Of a stretch of 27,665 nt of DNA, positions 1 through 8,658 are shown piece after piece (positions within the stretch are counted from its first letter, which is position 1; every line of letters starts with the position of its first letter). The notes under the pieces are model-generated. The model saw nothing but the letters and a program-made list of their open reading frames with translations, was not told the DNA's origin and did no database searches. Location: NCBI GenBank assembly GCA_905209075.1, contig CAJLRL010000032.1:1-27665 (forward strand), in the 5' to 3' direction. Both the position numbers and the translations under genes were made by a program. Source of the stretch: an uncultured Lachnospiraceae bacterium. Its GTDB lineage: Bacteria > Bacillota > Clostridia > Lachnospirales > Lachnospiraceae.

Positions 1-335
1 TTCCGGCTGCGAGTGTGCTTGATCCATCTGCAAGACTCTTTGTTCCGGCTGCAAGTGTTCCTGATCCATCTGCAAGGCTTGCTGTTCCGGCTGCGAGTGT
101 GCTTGATCCATCTGCAAGACTCTTTGTTCCGGCTGCAAGATCTGATGCTCCTTTTGCGAGGCTTGCTGTTCCGTCTTTAAGTGTCTTAGATCCGGCTGCA
201 AGGCTTGCTGTTCCATCTGAAAGAGTTGCTGCTCCGCTTGCGAGGTCTTTTGTTCCCTGTGCTAATGATGCGGCACCATCTTTTAAGTCGCTTGCTCCCT
301 TTGTAAGTTTTGTAATATCTTCTGCTTTGTCTGCT
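1..335 (-). repeat. Second coding repeat block with 84-bp period
   Basis: The same L-x-x-G protein repeats, but with a different nucleotide consensus. Bases 1-55 recur exactly at 85-139, a period of 84 bp (two 14-residue units). The block continues past the window edge. Confidence 0.8.
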
Positions 336-2272
336 AACTGAGTGCTTACCTTTGAATATAATTCTACTGAACCCTGAGCCTGATATAAGCCCTTCATGAG
401 TTGATTATATATTCCATTTGCCTCATCCTCAGTTTTATGTTCATACGTCTCTAATGCACCTATAAATTGAGCTTTAACAGTTGAACCTTCCAATGTTGAA
501 ACAACATCCTTTAGATTGTCTACTGTAACTTCCGTAAATCCTAAGTTATTCAAAAATCCCATTAATGCCGGCGATTCTTTCATTTTCTTTGCCAATTCAT
601 CATTTATCTCCTGCTTCATTGTCTCCGGCATTCCAGATACTGTAGCTGCAAGTTCATTCACGCCAGCGCTTAAATCAGATGCTCCGGCTTCAACATTTGA
701 TGCTCCGGCATTTACCTTATCTGCTCCATCTTTTAAGTTTGCTGCTCCGGCATTTACCTTGTCTACTCCATCTTTGAGGCTTGATGCTCCGGCATCAACC
801 TGTGAAGCGCCATCCTTAAGACTTGATGCACCTTCATTTACTTTTGCTGCACCATCTTTAAGGCTTGATGCTCCGGCATTTACTTTTGCTGCACCATCTT
901 TAAGGCTTGATGCTCCGGCATTTGCTTTAACTGCACCATCCATAAGACTTGATGCTCCGGCATTTACCTTTGAAGCACCGTCTTTAAGATTTGAAGCACC
1001 GCTGTTTACCTTATCTGCACCACTCTTAAGTGTTGCTGCTCCATCATCAAGTGTTGCTGCTCCTTTGCTGAGTGTACCTGTTCCTGCTGCAAGGCTCTTT
1101 GCGCCATTGTTAAGCTGCGTAGCACCGCTTGCAAGAGAACCTGTACTGTTGCCTAATGTATTGATTCCATCATTTATTTTGCTTGCTCCGGCTGTATAAC
1201 TCTTAAGTCCGTCCTGCAAAGAACCCATTCCGTCAGCAAATGTTCCAAGACTGCTCTGTAAAGTTCCGACACCATCTGAAAGTGTGTCTGCACCATCAGC
1301 AAGTGTAGAAGATCCATCCTGAAGCTGTTTTGTTGCATCCTGAAGATCACCTATCATATCATCAAGACTTGATGTATCGATTCCGTCAGAGCTTACAAAA
1401 TCAGATGCGTTCACTACAAATGTCATTGCCGTAGAAAGTGAGAAATCTTCTACATCAGCTGTAACCTCAACATACTCCGGGATCGTCACATCATCATCAA
1501 GATCCTCATCTTTGATTCCAAGGCTGTCTTTAAGTCCCGGAAGTGCATATCCTAAAACTACATTTGTAGTATCGTTAGCTTCAACTTTTCCGTTTGTGAC
1601 TTCTACATTTTTAAATCCATCGCCGAGTACAAGTGCTGTGACAGCTGCAAATGGTACAGATACAGTCTGCTGCTCTCCGTTTACTGTCTCTGTGAATGTT
1701 GTATTATTTGTATAATCGAAACGGATCTTTACTTTACCTGATTTTCCGGCAAGATCTTCTGGAGAGATTTCCTTGTCATCGAGGTAATATGTAACCTTCT
1801 GTGATACCGGTGGTTCATCCGAAGATGTTCCCTGATAATAAATATCATTTCCGCCTGCCTGCCATGTGATCTTGTCTCCGTTCTGGTCAAAAGTCTCTTT
1901 ACCATTTACATTTGTGATGTCCTTTAAGTTGGAAGCATCCTCGATCGTATCTTTTTTGTCTTTGTTCTTTAAATGATCTACAACGATAGTCTTGTCAACA
2001 TTTCCATTTGCATCAGAGATGAGATACACGCTCTCATCTTTGTCTGCATCGTTATCCTTTAATGAAATCCCATTTAACAAATCATCCGCTATATCGTCTG
2101 TGCTCTTTGCCTCTGATGAAGCTTCTGATGTAACCTCTGTGCTGTTATTTTTATCAGCAAATACTGCTGTAGCTCCGATTCCTGTTCCGACAAGAGCTAT
2201 TGTAAGAACACCTGCCACAACACGAACGATATATTTATTTTTTAATCTTTCTTTTAATTCAGGTAGTTTCAT
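1..2272 (-). CDS. Membrane-anchored L-x-x-G heptad-repeat protein (YhgE/Pip-like), partial
   Basis: The frame is open from an ATG at 2272 to the left window edge, so the C-terminus is missing (at least 757 residues). A GGGAGG ribosome site lies about 8 bases upstream. After a basic N-terminus there is one hydrophobic segment at about residues 17-37 (RVVAGVLTIALVGTGIGATA), ending in an Ala-rich stretch that could be a signal peptide or anchor. An acidic extracellular part follows to about residue 300. Then come repeats of the type K-V-N-A-G-A-S-S-L-K-D-G-A, with Leu and Gly at fixed places every 7 residues. They are interrupted by a non-repeat segment (about plus 335-640) and resume as S-L-A-D-G-S-S-T-L-A-A-G to the edge. 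Such x-x-x-L-x-x-G heptads are known in YhgE/Pip membrane proteins that accompany MMPL exporters. It follows the exporter gene by 23 bp. The exact role is unknown; a helper or periplasmic/wall-spanning partner of the exporter is my inference. Confidence 0.8.
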   Translation of the reverse strand, partial: MKLPELKERLKNKYIVRVVAGVLTIALVGTGIGATAVFADKNNSTEVTSEASSEAKSTDDIADDLLNGISLKDNDADKDESVYLISDANGNVDKTIVVDHLKNKDKKDTIEDASNLKDITNVNGKETFDQNGDKITWQAGGNDIYYQGTSSDEPPVSQKVTYYLDDKEISPEDLAGKSGKVKIRFDYTNNTTFTETVNGEQQTVSVPFAAVTALVLGDGFKNVEVTNGKVEANDTTNVVLGYALPGLKDSLGIKDEDLDDDVTIPEYVEVTADVEDFSLSTAMTFVVNASDFVSSDGIDTSSLDDMIGDLQDATKQLQDGSSTLADGADTLSDGVGTLQSSLGTFADGMGSLQDGLKSYTAGASKINDGINTLGNSTGSLASGATQLNNGAKSLAAGTGTLSKGAATLDDGAATLKSGADKVNSGASNLKDGASKVNAGASSLMDGAVKANAGASSLKDGAAKVNAGASSLKDGAAKVNEGASSLKDGASQVDAGASSLKDGVDKVNAGAANLKDGADKVNAGASNVEAGASDLSAGVNELAATVSGMPETMKQEINDELAKKMKESPALMGFLNNLGFTEVTVDNLKDVVSTLEGSTVKAQFIGALETYEHKTEDEANGIYNQLMKGLYQAQGSVELYSKVSTQLADKAEDITKLTKGASDLKDGAASLAQGTKDLASGAATLSDGTASLAAGSKTLKDGTASLAKGASDLAAGTKSLADGSSTLAAGTASLADGSGTLAAGTKSLADGSSTLAAG
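640..1340 (-). repeat. 42-bp coding tandem repeats
   Basis: Tandem units of 42 bp (14 codons) inside the heptad-repeat gene. For example, 841-881 and 883-923 are identical over 41 bases. Units elsewhere in the stretch are diverged but in phase, so the protein frame is kept. Confidence 0.8.
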
Positions 2273-2295
2273 ATTTACGTCCTCCCTATATTATC

Positions 2296-4377
2296 CTAAT
2301 TACTGTTCTTGTTTTTAAATCCCATACTAGTTGCACAAATCACTCTGTCAAATATCATGAACATTGAAGGTAATACCAGTATAACTACAAACATACTGAT
2401 AATTGCGCCTCTTGCAAGAAGTATACAGATTGAGCTTATCATGTCGATGTTTGAATAAAGTCCTACACCGAATGTTGCTGCGAAGAAGCAGAGTGCGCTG
2501 ACAATGATCGACATCGTCGAGTCGTGAAGAGCCTTTGTGATCGCTGGCTGTTTCTCCATTCCCGTGTATCTGTTCTTTCTGTATTTTGTAGTCATAAGTA
2601 TCGCATAATCGACCGTCGCTCCAAGCTGGATAGTACCGATTACGATGCTTGCGATAAACGGAAGCTTTGTTCCTGTAAATCCAGGAATACCCATGTTTAC
2701 AAAAATTGCAAATTCGATTACCGCAACAAGTATTATAGGTAAAGAAATTGACTTAAATACCAAAAGTATGATTACAAATATTGCTATAATAGAGATCGCA
2801 CTTACACGCTTGAAATCCGTATCTGTAATATTGATAAGATCCTTTGTACAAGGTGCTTCACCGATCAGCATTGCATCATTGCTGTAACTTTTTACTATTT
2901 TATTTAGTTCTGTGATCTGATCATTTACTTCATCAGATGCGGTCTGATATTCAGAAGAAATAAGCATCATCTGATAATCGCCGTTTTCAAATATATCTTT
3001 TACTTTATCCGGAAGCATTTCCTCCGGGATCGTAGGTCCGATGATAGAATCAAGCGATGCTGCCATCTTTACTCCATCAACCTTTTTAATTTCATTTATC
3101 ATGCTGATACTGTCAGCCTTTGACATACTGCTTGGTGCAATGACTATATGTGTTGCCCCCATAGCATACTGTTCATTTAATCTGTCGTTTGCCTGTTTAC
3201 TGTATGCGCTGTCCGGCATTGTTCCGGCAAGGTCATAGTAAACATTTGTATGTGTGTATCCATATAAAGCCGGGATAAGTATTATCACGAACAAAACAGC
3301 TATCAGGCGGAAATGCTTTGTTACCCAGCCTGAGATTTTTGATATATCCGGCATAAGCACTCTATGCTTTGTCTTCTCGATTGCTTTATCACAGGCAAGT
3401 ATAAGTGCAGGCAGGATAGTAACGCATCCGATAACACCTATGATAACACCCTTAGCCATTACGATACCAAGGTCAAGACCAAGTGTAAAACTCATAAAGC
3501 ATAATGCTATGAATCCGGCAACTGTTGTGACAGAGCTTCCTGTTACAGAAACTATAGTGTGGGATATCGCATGTGCCATTGCACGTTTTTTATCGCCATC
3601 ATATCTTTCTATCTGCTCCTGATAACTATGCCACAGGAATATTGAATAATCCATTGTAACTGCCAGCTGTAATACCGCTGTGAGTGCAAGTGTAAGATAT
3701 GAAATCTCACCCTGTATGAAGTTTGTACCCAGATTATAAATAATAGCCATTCCTATACTTAAGAGGAACAACATAGGAACTACTATTGACTCCATTGTAA
3801 TTCCCATTATTATCATTGAAAGGATTGCTGCTATAAGTACATATATAGGTGCCTGCTGCAATGTCAGATTTTTTGTATCTGTGTTTACAGCGCCCATTCC
3901 AGCTACGAAACAGTGATCTTTAACCATTCCGTTCATCTTGTCGATAGCCTCCATAGTCTCATCTGATCCCATGGTATCTTTGAATGTGACAAGCATCAGC
4001 TGGCTGTCGGCATCTGCATTATTGAAAAAATCATATAGATCATCCGGAAGAGCTTCTCTTGGAATAGATGAATCTGCAATCGTTCCATACCAGATAACAT
4101 CCTTTACTCCTTCAAGGTCTTCGATATCATCAGCCAAAACCTTGATATCCTGATCATCCATATCCTCAATGACTACAAATGATAAGGCTCCTGTTCCAAA
4201 CTCATCCACCATAATATCCTGACCCTTCATAGTCTCGATCTGACCTGGCAGATAAGAGAGGATATCAAAGTTGATTCGTGTGTTGATAAAGCTGATTCCC
4301 GCTGGTATCAGTAAAGCAAACGCAAGAATCAGAATTAGGATTCGTGATTTAACGACTCCCTTTCCAAATTTAATCAT
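2296..4377 (-). CDS. RND/MMPL-family exporter
   Basis: A 693-residue protein with two repeated halves. Each half has one N-terminal membrane segment, a soluble loop of roughly 150 residues and a bundle of five further segments, about 12 TM in all. The half-repeats carry the MMPL proton-relay signature Asp-Tyr in TM4 and TM10: T-M-D-Y-S-I-F-L (D243/Y244) and T-V-D-Y-A-I-L-M (D590/Y591). In this family these residues couple proton flow to export of lipids or amphiphilic compounds. The ATG at 4377 is preferred because purine-rich AAAGAAAGAG sits 11 bases upstream; GTG codons at 4389 and 4386 lie too close to it. The gene is 23 bp upstream of the heptad-repeat gene and follows tetR, so a TetR-controlled efflux operon is likely. 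The substrate cannot be read from sequence. Confidence 0.93.
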   Translation of the reverse strand: MIKFGKGVVKSRILILILAFALLIPAGISFINTRINFDILSYLPGQIETMKGQDIMVDEFGTGALSFVVIEDMDDQDIKVLADDIEDLEGVKDVIWYGTIADSSIPREALPDDLYDFFNNADADSQLMLVTFKDTMGSDETMEAIDKMNGMVKDHCFVAGMGAVNTDTKNLTLQQAPIYVLIAAILSMIIMGITMESIVVPMLFLLSIGMAIIYNLGTNFIQGEISYLTLALTAVLQLAVTMDYSIFLWHSYQEQIERYDGDKKRAMAHAISHTIVSVTGSSVTTVAGFIALCFMSFTLGLDLGIVMAKGVIIGVIGCVTILPALILACDKAIEKTKHRVLMPDISKISGWVTKHFRLIAVLFVIILIPALYGYTHTNVYYDLAGTMPDSAYSKQANDRLNEQYAMGATHIVIAPSSMSKADSISMINEIKKVDGVKMAASLDSIIGPTIPEEMLPDKVKDIFENGDYQMMLISSEYQTASDEVNDQITELNKIVKSYSNDAMLIGEAPCTKDLINITDTDFKRVSAISIIAIFVIILLVFKSISLPIILVAVIEFAIFVNMGIPGFTGTKLPFIASIVIGTIQLGATVDYAILMTTKYRKNRYTGMEKQPAITKALHDSTMSIIVSALCFFAATFGVGLYSNIDMISSICILLARGAIISMFVVILVLPSMFMIFDRVICATSMGFKNKNSN

Positions 4378-4414
4378 ATGTTTCACCACTCTTTCTTTTA
4401 TTCAACGATAGTAT

Positions 4415-4450
4415 AAAAAAAAAGACCGAATAAATAAATATTCAATCTTT
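4415..4450 (-). terminator. Hairpin with U-run between tetR and exporter (terminator or attenuator)
   Basis: On the minus strand the right arm (4439-4450) pairs with the left arm (4421-4432) over 12 positions, two of them G-U, around a 6-base loop. Nine U residues follow. It is AT-rich and so of moderate strength. The same bases overlap a TATACT -10-like box (4410-4415) and a GAATA-N6-TATTC palindrome, so a promoter/operator role competes with terminator function. Confidence 0.5.
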
Positions 4451-4464
4451 TTGATCTGTCACTG

Positions 4465-4496
4465 CAGATATACAAATCTTTGTTTTTGTATATCTG
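4465..4496. promoter_or_regulatory. Perfect 12-bp inverted repeat, candidate TetR operator
   Basis: Arms 4465-4476 (cagatatacaaa) and 4485-4496 (tttgtatatctg) are exact reverse complements with an 8-base spacer. There is no U-run on the minus side, so it is not a typical terminator. Its place between tetR and the exporter fits an operator for the neighbouring TetR protein. This is inference only. Confidence 0.45.
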
Positions 4497-4533
4497 AACT
4501 TACATATATAAATTTTTGTATGAAATTGTAATT

Positions 4534-5103
4534 TTATAGTTCTTTTAACACATCTTCCATTGAACGGCTTATCAGATACATAAATGCCTCTGCCATTTCC
4601 CTTGGTTCAATTTCTCCCACACCCTGGGATATCCATCCCTCAGTGATAAAGCATAATGACTGTGCATAGTAAGTAGAAACAACCTCCGGTGTGAGCCATT
4701 TATATTTAGGCTTTTTGCCGGATGATTTTTCATTTAATATGCCCAGGAACAGTTCATATACTGCTTTCATGGCTATATCATTGAATGTCACCGGTCCCTC
4801 CATCCTGAGTGCTTTCTTGTAAAATGTAACATTCGCTGAAACATTTGTAAGCATGAGGACTATAGCCTCAAAAACCATTCCTGCATCTATAAGCGGTCTT
4901 ATCGGTTCGAGAAGCTCATGGTTAATGATCCACTCTATAAGCTCGTATTTGTCCTGAAAATGATTATAAAATGTCGGCCTGATAACTCCTGCCTTGTCGG
5001 TTATTTCTTTGATCGTGATCTTCTCTATAGGCTTTTTTGTCGAAAGTTCTATAAGACTCTCTGCCAGCACCATATCTATCGCATTCTTACCTTGTTGTGT
5101 CAT
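4534..5103 (-). CDS. TetR/AcrR-family transcriptional regulator
   Basis: A 189-residue protein, usual for the family. The N-terminal helix-turn-helix spans about residues 29-50 (K-I-T-I-K-E-I-T-D-K-A-G-V then P-T-F-Y-N-H-F), with F-Y-x-H-F and the following D-K-Y-E-L as in TetR proteins. The C-terminal ligand/dimer domain is mostly helical and not otherwise recognisable. The start ATG overlaps the stop of the preceding 76-residue gene (TAATG), so the two are translationally coupled. The nearest downstream gene is the MMPL exporter, 145-157 bp away, which is the likely target. The ligand is unknown. Confidence 0.92.
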   Translation of the reverse strand: MTQQGKNAIDMVLAESLIELSTKKPIEKITIKEITDKAGVIRPTFYNHFQDKYELIEWIINHELLEPIRPLIDAGMVFEAIVLMLTNVSANVTFYKKALRMEGPVTFNDIAMKAVYELFLGILNEKSSGKKPKYKWLTPEVVSTYYAQSLCFITEGWISQGVGEIEPREMAEAFMYLISRSMEDVLKEL

Positions 5104-5333
5104 TATTCATCAAACTCCATCGTAACAAAGTAGCCTTTTTCCGTCTCTCTTACATCAACGACATCGCCCTCACGGCTTTTCAGCCTCTCACTTACGACAT
5201 AATTTCCAGACATCGCAATTGCGTGCTCGATCGTGTAATAATATGACGTCGGAAGCTTACCTTCTGTTATTTTAAGATGATCTCCAACCTTGGTAAGTCC
5301 GGGTCTTTCCATCTTAAATTCCATACGACGCAT
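5103..5333 (-). CDS. Small conserved-looking hypothetical protein (76 aa)
   Basis: I do not recognise this protein. It is 76 residues, charged and soluble, with no signal or membrane segment. Its pattern suggests short beta strands (G-D-H-L-K-I-T-E-G, G-Y-F-V-T-M-E-F at the end). An AAGAAGG ribosome site lies about 9 bases before the ATG. It begins 16 bp after the DUF308 gene and its TAA overlaps the tetR ATG by one base, so it is almost certainly translated and coupled to tetR. Confidence 0.8.
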   Translation of the reverse strand: MRRMEFKMERPGLTKVGDHLKITEGKLPTSYYYTIEHAIAMSGNYVVSERLKSREGDVVDVRETEKGYFVTMEFDE

Positions 5334-5349
5334 TTATACTGCCTTCTTT

Positions 5350-5943
5350 CTATATACTATTATCTTCTTTATCCTCGACAAACTGCGCCTCAAACTCTTT
5401 CTTTTTGTTATATTTGTTCTCGGCACTTGTCGCACATCCGGTTATCCAGATATTTGAAATACCATTAAATATCAAAATAACTCCAACTATCGCAGTAGCT
5501 GTTTTCATTAGATCAAATGCATTTGTGACACAGATTATTCCACATACGAGACTTATTATCGAAAATACCAGCCCTATATTCCATCCGCCATATCCGTATT
5601 TTCTGGCATCGACTGCCTCTATTATGCTCCTTACACTATGGAATATAAGCATGACACCAATGACTATAGGAATAATATCGACCACCACTCTCGGCTGGAC
5701 AAAAAACCATATGCCGACTGCAAATACTATTATCCCCATTGCAACTGACAGCCCATTCGTCACTATTTTAAGGAAATAACAGCACATATACACTGCCCCT
5801 ATTATAATAAGCCCCACTGCAAGGATGCCTGCAATTATCTCAAGCACTGCAGATCTCCAAATAATAAAAACAAGCCCGAGTGCAATACACAACACTGATG
5901 ATAATAAAAAATCTGCCTTTATACGTCTCAAAAAATCTATCAT
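5350..5943 (-). CDS. DUF308/HdeD-like membrane protein
   Basis: A 197-residue protein with about six hydrophobic helices in three similar hairpins, for example L-L-S-S-V-L-C-I-A-L-G-L-V-F-I near the start and A-M-G-I-I-V-F-A-V-G-I-W-F-F in the middle, and a charged cytoplasmic tail. This arrangement of short TM pairs is that of the DUF308/HdeD group, whose best-known member is linked to acid stress in enterobacteria. The function in Firmicutes is not established. GGAGG precedes the ATG closely. The start lies 17 bp after the SseB-like stop, so the two are probably one operon. Confidence 0.8.
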   Translation of the reverse strand: MIDFLRRIKADFLLSSVLCIALGLVFIIWRSAVLEIIAGILAVGLIIIGAVYMCCYFLKIVTNGLSVAMGIIVFAVGIWFFVQPRVVVDIIPIVIGVMLIFHSVRSIIEAVDARKYGYGGWNIGLVFSIISLVCGIICVTNAFDLMKTATAIVGVILIFNGISNIWITGCATSAENKYNKKKEFEAQFVEDKEDNSI

Positions 5944-5960
5944 AGGCTTTCCTCCATCTG

Positions 5961-6893
5961 TTAATTAAGTTTTTCCCCGTCACTTATAAGATCGATAATC
6001 GTCTGAAGCTCTGCCCCCTCTACAGGAGCCTCTCCATGGCTTATCCTGCTGTGATCAGCACCTATTTCTATAAGCTCTATCGTCTTTTCCCTTGTAAGAT
6101 CTGTAGTAAAATATCTGCCGGCATTATCTGCCTTATTCCATGCAAGATATGCTCTCTGCGCACATCCCGGTGCAAAATCCCTTGTTGGGAAGTCTACACT
6201 TACCACAGTAAGATCATCTGAGATCTGCATTACCATTACAGAGAAATCCTCATCCAGATACGGGTACATTCTCTTCTGCTGATATGATTCCTCATAAAGT
6301 TCATCAATATACTGCTCTTTTTCGTCAGAAAGTCTGTCTATGAACTCCTGACCGCCCTCATACATCTTTGTCGGGAAAAATACATGCTCGAACTGGATCC
6401 GCTCAAAAATAACATACTGCTGCTCTGTCATCTGTACAGTTTTCGCCTTTTTACCTTCTCTTCTGGCCTTCTCAACTGTCTCTATTTTCTCAACAAGTGG
6501 TCTTTTAAAAATAAGATTATTACTGAACGGATTGAAAACTACTCCGTCAAGTTTAGTTTCTTTTTTTGAAGCCATATTGTTTATTGCAAGATATGGCATA
6601 TTGACTACAGCTGGAGATATTTTATTCTTTGGCAGCTGCTCTTTTGATGTATAAATCGGTAAAAAGGATTCGCCATTACTGTTTTTTATAACAAGCGGCA
6701 TTGGCTGTTTCTGTTCGTTTACATTTGCAGGTACTAAAAATCTGCACTTTGTAATTTTGTTTATTAATTTATTGAGATTTTCTGCTGATTTGTCCTTTGA
6801 ATATTCAACAAGCATCTCCTCTACTTCCGGATTTTTCACTTCCATTGTAAAGCTCGGATCTTTGCTCATCTCTTCGAATTTTTTCTTGTCCAT
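5961..6893 (-). CDS. SseB-domain protein
   Basis: A 310-residue cytoplasmic protein without TM segments. The part at about residues 35-130 fits an SseB N-terminal domain: C-R-F-L-V-P-A-N-V, then P-L-V-I-K-N-S-N-G-E-S-F-L-P-I-Y-T-S, as in proteins named for enhanced serine sensitivity. The C-terminal half is less familiar and is rich in acidic residues and tyrosine. The biochemical role of this family is unknown. A GGAGAGG-type ribosome site lies upstream of the ATG. The Nudix gene ends 42 bp upstream and the DUF308 gene starts 17 bp downstream. Confidence 0.75.
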   Translation of the reverse strand: MDKKKFEEMSKDPSFTMEVKNPEVEEMLVEYSKDKSAENLNKLINKITKCRFLVPANVNEQKQPMPLVIKNSNGESFLPIYTSKEQLPKNKISPAVVNMPYLAINNMASKKETKLDGVVFNPFSNNLIFKRPLVEKIETVEKARREGKKAKTVQMTEQQYVIFERIQFEHVFFPTKMYEGGQEFIDRLSDEKEQYIDELYEESYQQKRMYPYLDEDFSVMVMQISDDLTVVSVDFPTRDFAPGCAQRAYLAWNKADNAGRYFTTDLTREKTIELIEIGADHSRISHGEAPVEGAELQTIIDLISDGEKLN

Positions 6894-6935
6894 TGTCTTC
6901 CCTCTCCGTCGATAAGTAATTATTTGCCTTTTATT

Positions 6936-7430
6936 CTAACACATTTCCTGTATCAACTCAACAATTCTGGTATCCCGTGCAATCCATTCCTTATCGCAAA
7001 ATCTGCTGTTTGCTTTGATTATTTCCTCTGGTGATGCCCATGAAAGATGGTAATCAAGCGCTTTTTCGCTCTCTGTCATCTCTGTTTCCACCTGTTCTTC
7101 CATAGCATCACAGAAATACACATATGTATGGCACATATATATTGTATTATTATCAAATATATCAAGTCTTTTTTCAATTATTTTTCCACATTCCCTGATA
7201 CTTTGTGGTATAACAACGAGCCCTGATTCTTCACGCACTTCACGGATGAGTGCCTCCTCGTTCGTTTCGCCCGCATCAATTCCGCCACCTAAAATCTTAT
7301 AATAGCCTTCACCGGCCTGCTGCATGGCTATCCTGCCGTCCCTGATTATTATGCCTCTTACCGCAAAACGCTCAAACACCGGCATATCATCCGTATAATT
7401 GTGTTTGTCAAATGTATACAGTATCTCCAT
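6936..7430 (-). CDS. Nudix hydrolase
   Basis: A 164-residue protein with a complete Nudix box at residues 49-71: G-G-I-D-A-G-E, then seven residues, then R-E-V-R-E-E-S-G-L. This matches G-x5-E-x7-R-E-U-x-E-E-x-G-U, where the glutamates bind the metal. Enzymes of this family cleave a nucleoside diphosphate linked to another group; the substrate cannot be assigned here. GGAG lies 7 bases before the ATG. The gene starts 53 bp after rlmD and is probably cotranscribed with it. Confidence 0.93.
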   Translation of the reverse strand: MEILYTFDKHNYTDDMPVFERFAVRGIIIRDGRIAMQQAGEGYYKILGGGIDAGETNEEALIREVREESGLVVIPQSIRECGKIIEKRLDIFDNNTIYMCHTYVYFCDAMEEQVETEMTESEKALDYHLSWASPEEIIKANSRFCDKEWIARDTRIVELIQEMC

Positions 7431-7483
7431 CTTTAATCTCCATGAATTATCTTTTGCTGTATGAATTTTTATAATTATTTTAC

Positions 7484-8632
7484 CTAATTAGTACGCTCAA
7501 GTAAAACGCAATTTTCTATGTGGGCTGTATATGGAAAACAGTCATATGGTGTACACCTTTTTACTTTGTAACCATGTCTGACCAGATACTTAAGATCCGA
7601 AAGCAGGCTTTCCGGTCCACACGATACATATACCACACGTTTCGGTGACAGCTTAACAACCGACGAAAGAAATTCTTCCGTGCTTCCTGTTCTCGGGGGA
7701 TCCATTATGACAACATCTGCTGACTCTTTTTTTTCTGCCATCTCAACCATAAATTTGCCGGCATCTTCATTGTAAAAGCTTATATTCTTTACATTATTTC
7801 TTTTTGCATTTGTCACAGCATCCCTTATTGCATCACGGTTTAACTCAATGCCTATAACTTCTTTCGCATTTTTACTTGCGATTATGCCGATCGTTCCTGT
7901 GCCGCAGTATGCATCAATGACACATTCCTTTCCCGTAAGATGAGCCTCATGTACAGCCTTTTCGTATAAAAGCTCTGTCTGCCTGGGATTGACCTGATAA
8001 AATGAATTAGGCGATATACGGAATGTGCATCCGCACAGCTTATCCTCTATAAATCCTTTGCCATATAATGTGATATTTCTATCGCCAAGCACCATGCTTG
8101 TCTTCTTTTGATTGACATTAAGCACGATCGTTGAAATGTCAGGGTGTTTCTTTCTTATGGCTTTTACAAAATTATTTTTTGACGGAAGTATCGGTGATGA
8201 TAGTACAAGCACGACCATGATCTGCCCTGTCGCATACCCTTTTCTGATAAGGACATGACGCAAAAGACCATATCCTGTATCCTCATCATATGTTTTTATT
8301 TTGAATGAACGGAGCATATCTTTAATGTCACGTATTATACGGTCACACTCTTCATCCTCTATCATACAGCTTTCTACATCTACCACCTCATGCGAATTCT
8401 TTTTGTATACTCCGGCAACTATCTGCCCCCGTTTCGTGCAGTCGAATGCCGCATGAACCTTGTGCCTGTAATGAAAAGGATCTTTCATTCCAATAATCGG
8501 TTCCACATGGCAGACCGGTTTTAAAAGCTTCTTCATGTATGCCTGTTTTTTGGCCAGCTGCTCCTTATAATCTATTCCCTGATAATCACAGCCTCCGCAT
8601 TTTTTTGCGTAAACACATTGTTTTTTGTCCAT
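7484..8632 (-). CDS. rlmD: 23S rRNA uracil-C5 methyltransferase, RlmD/TrmA family
   Basis: A 382-residue SAM-dependent RNA m5U methyltransferase. The N-terminus holds the iron-sulfur cysteines C6, C12 and C15 (C-x5-C-x2-C), with further cysteines in E-S-C-M-I-E-D-E-E-C as candidate fourth ligand. There is no N-terminal TRAM domain, so the protein is shorter than E. coli RlmD. The C-terminal half has the SAM loop D-A-Y-C-G-T-G-T-I-G-I, the D-P-P-R-T-G motif and the catalytic cysteine in Y-V-S-C-G-P. Which uracil (U747 or U1939) is modified cannot be told from sequence, so the symbol is by family. It begins 26 bp after the carboxypeptidase gene. Confidence 0.88.
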   Translation of the reverse strand: MDKKQCVYAKKCGGCDYQGIDYKEQLAKKQAYMKKLLKPVCHVEPIIGMKDPFHYRHKVHAAFDCTKRGQIVAGVYKKNSHEVVDVESCMIEDEECDRIIRDIKDMLRSFKIKTYDEDTGYGLLRHVLIRKGYATGQIMVVLVLSSPILPSKNNFVKAIRKKHPDISTIVLNVNQKKTSMVLGDRNITLYGKGFIEDKLCGCTFRISPNSFYQVNPRQTELLYEKAVHEAHLTGKECVIDAYCGTGTIGIIASKNAKEVIGIELNRDAIRDAVTNAKRNNVKNISFYNEDAGKFMVEMAEKKESADVVIMDPPRTGSTEEFLSSVVKLSPKRVVYVSCGPESLLSDLKYLVRHGYKVKRCTPYDCFPYTAHIENCVLLERTN

Positions 8633-8658
8633 ATCATCACTCTCTTTTTGACTTAAAC

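Noticed and set aside
15..1199. Plus-strand reading frames rich in Ala, Pro and Ser (15-341 and 516-1199)
   Set aside because: They are antisense shadows of the heptad-repeat gene; the minus frame has a start, a ribosome site, a TM segment and a recognisable repeat pattern.
640..1340. Regular repeats as a possible CRISPR array
   Set aside because: Units are directly joined, 42 bp, in frame and without unique spacers, and they encode a known protein repeat type.
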